Shown: one piece after another, positions 56,779 through 64,000 of the stretch
How positions within the stretch are numbered: position 1 is the first letter of the stretch
Layout of the letters: each line of letters opens with the position of its first letter
Assembly (NCBI GenBank): GCA_018268015.1
Contig: JAFDXJ010000008.1
Span: 1 to 64,000 of the forward strand
Length of the DNA stretch: 64,000 nucleotides
Reading direction: 5' to 3'
From: Bacteroidota bacterium
GTDB lineage: Bacteria; Bacteroidota; Bacteroidia; Chitinophagales; Chitinophagaceae
Position numbers and translations under genes: made by a program
The notes under the pieces: generated by a model
Told to the model about the DNA's origin: nothing
Seen by the model: only the letters and a program-made list of their open reading frames with translations
The model's database searches: none

Positions 56779-57019
56779 GTGTATGATAGATTTTTATTGT
56801 TTATCAGATGTCTTAAATCAGCAAAATTAAATCCAGTTTTTATTTAAGAAAAAATGTCGTTTAAATCATGGTATTTCTGCCGCAAAGGCAGCACCCATAA
56901 GATTTTCATGCAATATTTGCAGCACATCTTTTTAACCAAAGAGCATAAATGATCAATTCTTAATAACTATTAACCTCATTCTAGCTTTGTATCTTTGATG
57001 AATTTATTTTTTTAGTACA

Positions 57020-57952
57020 ATGCTACCTTCTTCATTGCATACTTCATTTATTAAATCAACTGCCTTAAGACTTGGCTTTGAGTTTTGCGGAATAGCGAAA
57101 GCTAAGAAATTGGATGATGATGCAAGGCGCCTGGAAAATTGGTTGCACAAGGGTTTTCATGGGAAGATGTCGTATATGGAAAATTATTTTGATTTACGTA
57201 CACAGCCTGATTTATTGGTGCCCGGTGCAAAGTCGGTAATTACGGTATTGAAAAATTATTTCCCGGCAACTACTCAGCATCCACAGGCTCCCAAAATATC
57301 TAAATATGCATATGGGCAGGATTATCATTTTTATATCAAAGAAAAATTGAATGAATTCCTGCATGAATTGCGCACCAATATTGGAGAGATCAATGGTCGT
57401 GGCTTCGTGGATTCTGCTCCCGTTTTGGAAAGGAGTTGGGCACAAAGAAGTGGCCTGGGATGGATTGGGAAGAATGGTAACCTCATCAATAAATCTCAGG
57501 GTTCATTTTTCTTTATTGCCACCCTGATAACGGATTTAGCATTGGAAGAGGATGTACCTTATTTAAAAGATTATTGTGGTAGCTGTACACGATGTATTGA
57601 TGCCTGCCCCACGGAAGCTATACAGGAAGACAGGGTAATTGATGGAAGCAGATGTATTAGTTATTTCACGATTGAATTAAAAGATTTAACTCTTCCGGAA
57701 ACCATGAAAGACCGTTTTGATGGATGGATGTTTGGATGTGATATATGCCAGGATGTTTGTCCATGGAACAGGTTTAGTAAACCAAGCGGTGATCCCGCTC
57801 TAAATCCAATTCCTGAAATACTGGACCTGAGTAAAGAAGAGTGGATGGAAATGAGTGAGGAATATTTTAAATCTATTTTTAAACGTTCCCCTTTAAAACG
57901 CAGTAAGTATGAAGGTATTCAAAGAAATATAAAATTCATTTCCGGAGAATAA
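57020..57952 (+). CDS. queG: Epoxyqueuosine reductase
   Basis: QueG reduces epoxyqueuosine to queuosine in tRNA using cobalamin and iron-sulfur clusters. The 310-residue protein begins with [49 protein letters not shown]. It contains [28 protein letters not shown] (catalytic Asp region). Two 4Fe-4S motifs are visible: [16 protein letters not shown] and [19 protein letters not shown] (56982-56989) and TATCTTTG (56990-56997) upstream are both -7-like, without a clear -33 element. Confidence 0.96.
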   Translation: MLPSSLHTSFIKSTALRLGFEFCGIAKAKKLDDDARRLENWLHKGFHGKMSYMENYFDLRTQPDLLVPGAKSVITVLKNYFPATTQHPQAPKISKYAYGQDYHFYIKEKLNEFLHELRTNIGEINGRGFVDSAPVLERSWAQRSGLGWIGKNGNLINKSQGSFFFIATLITDLALEEDVPYLKDYCGSCTRCIDACPTEAIQEDRVIDGSRCISYFTIELKDLTLPETMKDRFDGWMFGCDICQDVCPWNRFSKPSGDPALNPIPEILDLSKEEWMEMSEEYFKSIFKRSPLKRSKYEGIQRNIKFISGE

Positions 57953-57987
57953 GCCAAACGCCTGGAATTATTTTCATAAAAACACCA

Positions 57988-58003
57988 TCGCCATATTTGG
58001 CGA
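57988..58003 (-). terminator. Possible terminator of the TamB-like gene
   Basis: TCGCCA-TATT-TGGCGA forms a perfect six-base-pair hairpin in the convergent gap between queG and the TamB-like gene. On the minus strand it is followed by a TGGTGTTTTTATG sequence with five consecutive T. The stem is short, so strength is doubtful. Confidence 0.4.
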
Positions 58004-58073
58004 ATGCTTATTTGCTTAAAGCAGGCGATTTACAAAAAATGATCAGTTTGAGTAAACTTTTCCGTTGAAAAAT

Positions 58074-61000
58074 TTATTCTTCATTTGTATTGGATGAGTC
58101 ATTATAAGGCACTTTACGTTTCTTTGGTTTTGGTTCTAAAATTATATTACTGTCTTTAGGGAAATCAAAAGAATAGGTAATGCTTACACCTTGCCTGGTA
58201 GTACGGCCAATGCTTCCACTCGATACATCCAAACTGCTTTTATTGAAAATGATCGCCCGCAATTTCCTATCTCGGGATAATATAATTTGCACGGAAATAT
58301 CCGGTAACCATTGGAAATTTCCCTGTTGTATTGCAGAACTGCTGATATTGAAATCGAGCCCGGTTCCAAATGTTACGATTACTTTACCATTCAACAAGCT
58401 TTGATTTACTTTGAGATTGACCTGTTGCCGGTCCAGTTTGTTATTTGAGGAAGCGCCTCCAATAAGGTCTGCGCTACTATATGTAGAAGTGCTCACATCA
58501 AATTGTAAACTTTTATCACCTGTAAGTTTTGTAAGGAAATTGGAAACAATTTTATTGACTTCTGAGCTTATTTTTTGTGAAATGGTATTGATCCCAGTGG
58601 ACCGTGCGAGATTGCCGCCTCCACCGATTTCACCATATGGAGCAAAACTACCAAAGACAATCAACCAGGTGACCTGTTTCAGCATTTCATTATTATCCTG
58701 CTGTACTTTATTTAAAAATAAACGAAGGTTATTATCATTATTGATGGGGCTTCCCTGTGGAAAAGCAAAACGAAATTGAATATCCGGTTTAGTAAGTAAT
58801 CCGCGTAATTCAGCTATTACATAAACATCACCACGATACCCCTGTACTGTGCCTCCAAGATTGAGGCCCGTATTATTTACTAAAGAGCCCAGGCTTACAT
58901 TCCTGGCTGTATATTGAGCATCTACATGTAAGTCGGCTTTATAAGGATCTCCATTCCATTCGATGTAATTATTGCTACCCTCTTCAAAATCAAATGGTCG
59001 GCGTACCAGAGATTGAAAATTAAAATTATATTTTCCTTTTTCGATATTATACCTTCCATTCATGGTCATATTTCCTGTAGCAGGGACCTTAATTTTCAGT
59101 CTTCCATTTCCCGTAGCCTCTATAACATCTCCCGAAAGCGGGTCAAGGATTACATCTATTTGTGCCTGGTTATTGGCGGTAAGATCAAGGTCAACAGAGA
59201 GTTTGGTTTCTGAAGTACTAACCGGTGTGACAATTTTTTCACCATATTGTTTAAAAACAATAAAATCCGCTTCAGCACTTTCTTTATCATTGGAAGTAGG
59301 AATATAAATATGTGTAGTATCATTTACTTCACCTTTTATGGACATACGCATATCTTCCTGTGGGCCTTTAATGCTCATGGTTGCTTTGCCAATGGCTTTC
59401 CCATAAAATTGTTGATTATCATTTTCTTTAGTATCCAGGAGCAATAATTTATTGGTGGACATATCGAAATCATAACGCATATTTTTAAAACCGGTTTCAT
59501 ATAAAATCCCTTTAATAGTGCCGGTGTTATTATACCTGTCCCGGATAATCAGATTGCCAAAATTGATTGAATTATCCGTGAAATGGATATCTGCGGAATC
59601 TACATTATAACGCACTTTTGTATAATTCACTGTTAGGGCTGCATCGGTTAGTGCTGCATTACCAGTGATGATTGGAGAATTTGGTGAACCCTGAAGTACC
59701 AGGTCTCCTGTAGCAAAACCATCAAGGTCAGAGAAAATGGTATTCAAAAAACGGTTGAGAAAGCTGATCCGTGTATGATTTAATTTCAAGGTCGTATATA
59801 AAGGTTTATTCACACTATCTTTCAAATTAAAAAAACCGTTGGCATTGATGCCAAAAAGTTCATTATCGGAATGTACCAGCCAATCAATTTTTCCAGTTGC
59901 ATTGGAATAATTTGATTGAATACTCACATGGCCAATAGAATCATTATCCAGCCTGAATTGTGTAGCTTCAATAGCTGCTGCTGCATTAAATTTGCCATAA
60001 AAATCACGCAGGTAAACCTGGCCATTGGCTATACCTTCCAAAGTGGGGCTTTTAATAAACAATGAGGTGAAATCACCAATATTTACATTGTTTAATTTTA
60101 CAACAAGATTATTTCCGGCTGTGCTATCCCGCTTTTCACTTTCCACTGAAATTTCCTGGAATCCTTGTGTAAATTTCACATTATTGGCTATTGCGCTATT
60201 CTTCCTGATCACGAGTTCACCCTCTTTTTCCAATTCCCATTTTTTAGAATTGATCACAAAAGAAGATGGCCTGAATTGAATACGAACACCATCATCCAGA
60301 TTATAAATATCCGCATTCAGGTCTGCAGCGTTCAATTTAGCGTTGGCGCTGGTTTCCAGGTGCAATACGGAATGGTTATTGGAAGAAATGATCGTGAATT
60401 TTGAACTGGGGAAAAACAGGCTGTCGCCGATATATACGCGGTCTATATCTCCATTGATTCGCAACGTGTCAAAAGCGCCGGAGCCGGTTATCAGAGCATT
60501 CTTCAATTTATATTTACCATATTGTGCATTCGGAAAGTTGGTAGTGAAATAAAAGCCGGAATCTTTACTGGAGCTATTTACATATCCCATAATGGAAGCG
60601 CTGTCCAACCCGGATAATTTTGGGTCTATTAATTGAGCATATTTATCAAAATTATAAGTATGAACTGTGACTGAGAAATTTTGATTTTGTGGTGCATTTT
60701 TAGGCTTATTGATTAATGCAGGGTAATAGCTGTTTAAAAATGATTGAAAACTGGTAGGTAAATCGAGGATTGAAAACCGCCCTTTTACTAAAGCATTAAA
60801 TTGGTTACTGATAATACTTAAGTTTTTTTCATTGCTACTGTCAAAAAATGCCTGAACGCTTAGTGAGTCAAAATCGAGCTCCGTTTTATCACTGAGTAAA
60901 ACAGCATTCAATATTTTCGCTGTCCCTAAAAAATCATCAATATTATGGCCGGTAAAGTTCAGGTCAAATAATCCTGTTAACTGAAAATCTCTGTTGGTTA

Positions 61001-62861
61001 AGTGCAATTTTTGAAAATTTGCCCAGCCTAAGTCGCCGAGAATATTGAAACTGGGCGCTTCTCCGGATAAATCAATTTCAATATTACTGGTAAAATTAAA
61101 ATTCGGATCATTGGCCAGGAATTCACCATTGAATTGTTGTTTTTGTAATGTGCCGTTGAAACGAAGATTTTGATAGTTATAATGATTAAATTCTAAATTG
61201 GCAAATACGCCATCCAGGGTGGTTTTGATTTTATCTAAAGTAAAACTTGTACCATTTACTTTTCCTTCAAAACTTACCAGGCCAAGTGAATCCGAATGGA
61301 TAAAACGACCCAGGTTAAATTGCTTTGTTTGCAACTTGCCGGCATATACCGGCTCTCCATACTTTGGCAGGCCCAATCTGAGTTGTGTATAAAAAGCGCC
61401 AAGCGCTGTACTGAAATTTCCATTGATAGAAAAATCATGGATGGTGCCCTGGTAATTACCCTGGAATCGTACATTGCCCAGAGAAGCAAAATCAGGCGTT
61501 TTTAATTTTGAGAGGCCATTATATAAAAATGCAATTTCCCGGTTATTGGTTTGTAATACCGCATTATTTAATTGAATAATAGTCCGGTCAATATCCGGAA
61601 GCCCTTTCATTGAAAAATTTCCACTGGCATAGGTATTTTCATCGGATCGTATAAAAAGATCATTAACCTGGAAATCGTGAATGATACCTCTGAATTTTCC
61701 ACTCAATAAAAATTCTTTTTTCCATGCTTTTAATGGAGGGGCAAAATAAGCGATATCATTACTGTTTACAGTAGTATTTTTAAAATTAGCTGCAATAGAA
61801 ACCTTGTCAATAAAGTCTGCCATATCCTCATTAAAATGATGATACCGCATCGCATAGTAATCCCCAATATGCGATTTAGGCGTACGCAAATCCAGGTTAC
61901 TAAATTCCATGATCTGCGGATTGATTTTTAAGTCGGCTTTTAATTTCTTTAACTCAAAACCACTCCGCTCTTTTGCACTAAGATTTATTTGTGCCCGTAA
62001 TGTATCTTTTTCTAAAACAAAATGTAGAATAGTGCCATTCAATGATGAAGCCTGGATATTTGTACCATCAAACTTCTCTGTTTCAGAATGGGCGCCTCTT
62101 TTTAAATTGCCAAAATAGCCATTGGTTATTTTAATTGATTGAACTTTAGCAAAAATTCCATCCGGATTGAGATGGGAGATACTGTCCTTTCCAGATGTTT
62201 TAACGGAAAGGCTGTCCGGACGAAAACCTTGAAAATTCTCCAGGATAAAACGTGGTTTGTCCAGGTCAATAGATTGGATTTGAAAAAAACTTTTTGCCAG
62301 GTCAATCTTTTCGGCTTCTAATAAAAGGCTGCCTACTTTGGCACTCATCTTCTGGCCTACCCATTCATCATTTTTTATGTATAAAACATTTTTAAGGTCC
62401 ACTTTTTTAAAGTCCAAACGAATACCTGAAGTATCTTTTTTTGTAGTAGGTTTTTGGGAAAAATAATTTATGATAAACTGAAAATTCCAAATGGAATCTT
62501 TACGGTTCTGGTAGATTACGGCATCTTCCAGGCCTATATATTTTAATTCTATTTGTTTTTTGAAAATAAACCAGTCCGTGACCCTTAATTTTAATGAACC
62601 TGCATATAGTAGCGTATCTTTTTTCTGGTCTTTAATTAAAAGGCCATTCAGGTCCACTTTATCAAGCAATGAAAAACCAATTTTCTTTAAACTTACTTCA
62701 GTTTTTAACTCCCTGGATAAATAAGATGTGGTTTTGCCTGCCAGGAAATTCTGTACCGGGCCGGTTTGTATTAAAAGGTACACAAGGAAGAGCAGTCCCA
62801 GTAAAACCAAAATACTTCGAAGGAATATTTTTAAAACTTTTTTGAGGATTTTCATTGGCAA
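58074..62861 (-). CDS. TamB-like translocation/assembly module protein (DUF490)
   Basis: The 1595-residue protein resembles TamB, the inner-membrane-anchored periplasm-spanning partner of an Omp85-type outer-membrane protein. An N-terminal anchor (about 14-35, SILVLLGLLFLVYLLIQTGPVQ) is followed by the AsmA/TamB-like start with SYLSRELKTEVSLKKIGFSLLDKVDLNGLLIKD. A long series of amphipathic beta-strands fills most of the length, as expected for a lipid-groove protein. The C-terminal DUF490 domain (about 1240-1560) has GNMTMNGRYNIEKGKYNFNFQSLVRRPFDFEEGS and IEWNGDPYKADLHVDAQYTARNVSLGSLVN. No TamA/TamL gene adjoins it within the window. It is divergent from bioA. Confidence 0.85.
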   Translation of the reverse strand: MPMKILKKVLKIFLRSILVLLGLLFLVYLLIQTGPVQNFLAGKTTSYLSRELKTEVSLKKIGFSLLDKVDLNGLLIKDQKKDTLLYAGSLKLRVTDWFIFKKQIELKYIGLEDAVIYQNRKDSIWNFQFIINYFSQKPTTKKDTSGIRLDFKKVDLKNVLYIKNDEWVGQKMSAKVGSLLLEAEKIDLAKSFFQIQSIDLDKPRFILENFQGFRPDSLSVKTSGKDSISHLNPDGIFAKVQSIKITNGYFGNLKRGAHSETEKFDGTNIQASSLNGTILHFVLEKDTLRAQINLSAKERSGFELKKLKADLKINPQIMEFSNLDLRTPKSHIGDYYAMRYHHFNEDMADFIDKVSIAANFKNTTVNSNDIAYFAPPLKAWKKEFLLSGKFRGIIHDFQVNDLFIRSDENTYASGNFSMKGLPDIDRTIIQLNNAVLQTNNREIAFLYNGLSKLKTPDFASLGNVRFQGNYQGTIHDFSINGNFSTALGAFYTQLRLGLPKYGEPVYAGKLQTKQFNLGRFIHSDSLGLVSFEGKVNGTSFTLDKIKTTLDGVFANLEFNHYNYQNLRFNGTLQKQQFNGEFLANDPNFNFTSNIEIDLSGEAPSFNILGDLGWANFQKLHLTNRDFQLTGLFDLNFTGHNIDDFLGTAKILNAVLLSDKTELDFDSLSVQAFFDSSNEKNLSIISNQFNALVKGRFSILDLPTSFQSFLNSYYPALINKPKNAPQNQNFSVTVHTYNFDKYAQLIDPKLSGLDSASIMGYVNSSSKDSGFYFTTNFPNAQYGKYKLKNALITGSGAFDTLRINGDIDRVYIGDSLFFPSSKFTIISSNNHSVLHLETSANAKLNAADLNADIYNLDDGVRIQFRPSSFVINSKKWELEKEGELVIRKNSAIANNVKFTQGFQEISVESEKRDSTAGNNLVVKLNNVNIGDFTSLFIKSPTLEGIANGQVYLRDFYGKFNAAAAIEATQFRLDNDSIGHVSIQSNYSNATGKIDWLVHSDNELFGINANGFFNLKDSVNKPLYTTLKLNHTRISFLNRFLNTIFSDLDGFATGDLVLQGSPNSPIITGNAALTDAALTVNYTKVRYNVDSADIHFTDNSINFGNLIIRDRYNNTGTIKGILYETGFKNMRYDFDMSTNKLLLLDTKENDNQQFYGKAIGKATMSIKGPQEDMRMSIKGEVNDTTHIYIPTSNDKESAEADFIVFKQYGEKIVTPVSTSETKLSVDLDLTANNQAQIDVILDPLSGDVIEATGNGRLKIKVPATGNMTMNGRYNIEKGKYNFNFQSLVRRPFDFEEGSNNYIEWNGDPYKADLHVDAQYTARNVSLGSLVNNTGLNLGGTVQGYRGDVYVIAELRGLLTKPDIQFRFAFPQGSPINNDNNLRLFLNKVQQDNNEMLKQVTWLIVFGSFAPYGEIGGGGNLARSTGINTISQKISSEVNKIVSNFLTKLTGDKSLQFDVSTSTYSSADLIGGASSNNKLDRQQVNLKVNQSLLNGKVIVTFGTGLDFNISSSAIQQGNFQWLPDISVQIILSRDRKLRAIIFNKSSLDVSSGSIGRTTRQGVSITYSFDFPKDSNIILEPKPKKRKVPYNDSSNTNEE

Positions 62862-63198
62862 TGAAAAAATAAAGATAAAACCAAAAGCCTAAAATTAAAT
62901 GTAATGTATTAAAGATGTAAGTAATATCTTTTTAAGAAGCAACTTTATGAACTTTTTCTATTTTCAAAAAATATCCGGCATTCTTATCTTCTTCCCGAAA
63001 AGCTTTTCTACATAATAACTGTAGCATGTTGTCAAAAGATTTATTTGATAATGAAAAAATAAAATAATTGAACCATGTTTTAGTTGTTGGGAAGAACATA
63101 TAGGAACTTTTGATAAAACCTGGCACTTTTCCATTGCCTTTTGTTTAATTCTGCCTATTGCTTTTGGCAGGCCAAATGTTTGCTTAATATATTTGCGT
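62862..63198. other. Divergent intergenic region upstream of the TamB-like gene and bioA
   Basis: About 340 AT-rich bases separate the two divergent genes. Apart from the bioA promoter, I see no RNA gene, repeat or supported ORF. It must also carry the promoter of the TamB-like gene, but no TAnnTTTG was seen on the minus strand near 62861. No biotin repressor operator could be recognised. Confidence 0.5.
63163..63195 (+). promoter_or_regulatory. Bacteroidota-type promoter of bioA
   Basis: TTTG at 63163-63166 is followed after 21 bases by TATATTTG at 63188-63195, the -33/-7 pair of the phylum. The bioA ATG begins only four bases beyond the -7 box, so the transcript would be leaderless or nearly so unless translation starts further in. 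Confidence 0.5.
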
Positions 63199-64000
63199 AT
63201 GACATTACTGCAAAAAGATAAGCAATTTGTATGGCATCCATTTACGGCGCAAAAAAATAGACTACCTCCCATTCCTATAGTGCAAGCGAAAGAAAGCCTG
63301 CTTTTTGATGAGCAGGGGAAATCTTATATTGATGCCATCAGTAGTTGGTGGGTCACCTTGCATGGTCATGCAAATCCTCATATTGCACAAAAAATATTTG
63401 AACAAGCCCTCAAACTGGAGCAAGTGATCTTTGCCGGCTTTACACATCAGCCTGCAGTAGCGCTTGCAGAAAAATTGTTGGAAAAATTACCCGGGGGCTT
63501 TTCAAAAATATTTTATAGTGATAATGGCTCTACTTCTACGGAAGTGGCCCTGAAGATGGCTATCCAATTTTGGTGGAATAATGATTCCCAATCAAAAAGA
63601 AAAAAAATCCTGGCATTTAAAAACGCCTACCACGGAGATACTTTTGGCGCAATGGGAGTAAGTGAAAGAAGCGTATTTACACTGGCATTTCAGGACCTGT
63701 TTTTTGAAGTCATTTTTATAGACACACCGGATGAAAATAATCTGCCAGCTCTTTTTAAAATCATTGATGCCCATGCTGAAAATATAGCGGCATTTATTTA
63801 TGAGCCTTTGGTGCAGGGTGCCGGTGGTATGAAAATGTACCAGGCTGAATATTTCAATTTGCTTTTACAAAAAGTGAAATCGCATGATATTATTTGCATT
63901 GCCGATGAGGTGATGACTGGTTTTTTTCGCACAGGAAAGTTTTTTGCCAGTGAATATATGGAGATCAAACCGGATATTATTTGTATGAGTAAAGGCCTTA
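63199..64000 (+). CDS. bioA: Adenosylmethionine-8-amino-7-oxononanoate aminotransferase, cut by window end
   Basis: BioA makes 7,8-diaminopelargonate in biotin synthesis. Only the first 267 codons are inside the window. The frame opens MTLLQKDKQFVWHPFTAQKN, the WHPFT motif of BioA. It then shows DAISSWWVTLHGHANPHIAQKI (active-site WW), FYSDNGSTSTEVALKMA (PLP phosphate site), FKNAYHGDTFGAMGVS and IADEVMTGFFRTGKFFA. The predicted PLP lysine is K265 in CMSKGL at the very edge. No other bio gene is visible on this side. Confidence 0.95.
   Translation, partial: MTLLQKDKQFVWHPFTAQKNRLPPIPIVQAKESLLFDEQGKSYIDAISSWWVTLHGHANPHIAQKIFEQALKLEQVIFAGFTHQPAVALAEKLLEKLPGGFSKIFYSDNGSTSTEVALKMAIQFWWNNDSQSKRKKILAFKNAYHGDTFGAMGVSERSVFTLAFQDLFFEVIFIDTPDENNLPALFKIIDAHAENIAAFIYEPLVQGAGGMKMYQAEYFNLLLQKVKSHDIICIADEVMTGFFRTGKFFASEYMEIKPDIICMSKGL

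Noticed and set aside
1-64000. Search for CRISPR arrays, tRNA genes, insertion sequences and att-like repeats
   Set aside because: No regularly spaced repeats, no recognisable T-arm sequence in the gaps, and no transposase or integrase motifs were found.

Overview
The window is a stretch of low-GC chromosome from a member of the Bacteroidota. The evidence is the pairing of PorU2/PorV2-type IX secretion genes, T9SS C-terminal sorting domains ending in YPNP-type tails, SprB-like repeats, promoters of the TTTG-N19-21-TAnnTTTG type, and families common in this phylum (DUF2911, DUF3078, DUF2795, a PafA-type phosphatase, a DUF6067-like glycosidase). The mix resembles Chitinophagaceae, but that family-level placement is inference. 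No rRNA, tRNA, CRISPR array, prophage, insertion sequence or origin could be recognised.

Region 1-9000 is mostly housekeeping: a SlyD-like prolyl isomerase, fmt, a LysM protein, an alpha-oxoamine synthase (possibly sphingolipid or amino-ketone synthesis), a PafA-type phosphatase, a YpdA-like flavoprotein next to rimM, and the rpsF-rpsR-rplI operon closed by a clear hairpin terminator. Region 9000-20600 is a peptide and amino acid utilisation block. It has a TPR membrane protein and two tandem CocE-type exported hydrolases on the minus strand. After a 1.1 kb AT-rich gap comes a plus-strand operon of APC permease, M19 dipeptidase, alpha/beta hydrolase and YfcC-type carrier, followed by a decayed gene relic.

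Region 20600-31950 holds a large exported DUF6067/GH123-like protein, ppk1, a stand-alone heptose-1-phosphate adenylyltransferase, a SnoaL-like lipoprotein, an exported M1 aminopeptidase, a small DUF2795 protein with a textbook Bacteroidota promoter, a LolD-like ATPase, a hotdog thioesterase and a SirB1-like protein. Region 32000-50200 is the most distinctive. It carries a 1546-residue T9SS cargo protein whose back half is a tandem duplication of a roughly 430-residue module. After tyrS comes a porU2-porV2-porU2 cluster: two large C25-peptidase (sortase-like) paralogues, both with intact His/Cys pairs, flanking one PorV-family barrel. A small RDD membrane protein follows.

Region 50200-64000 returns to conserved genes: DUF2911, panD, DUF3078, a small unknown downstream of ribBA, clpB, queG, a 1595-residue TamB-like protein, and the first 267 codons of bioA, cut by the window edge just after its predicted PLP lysine.
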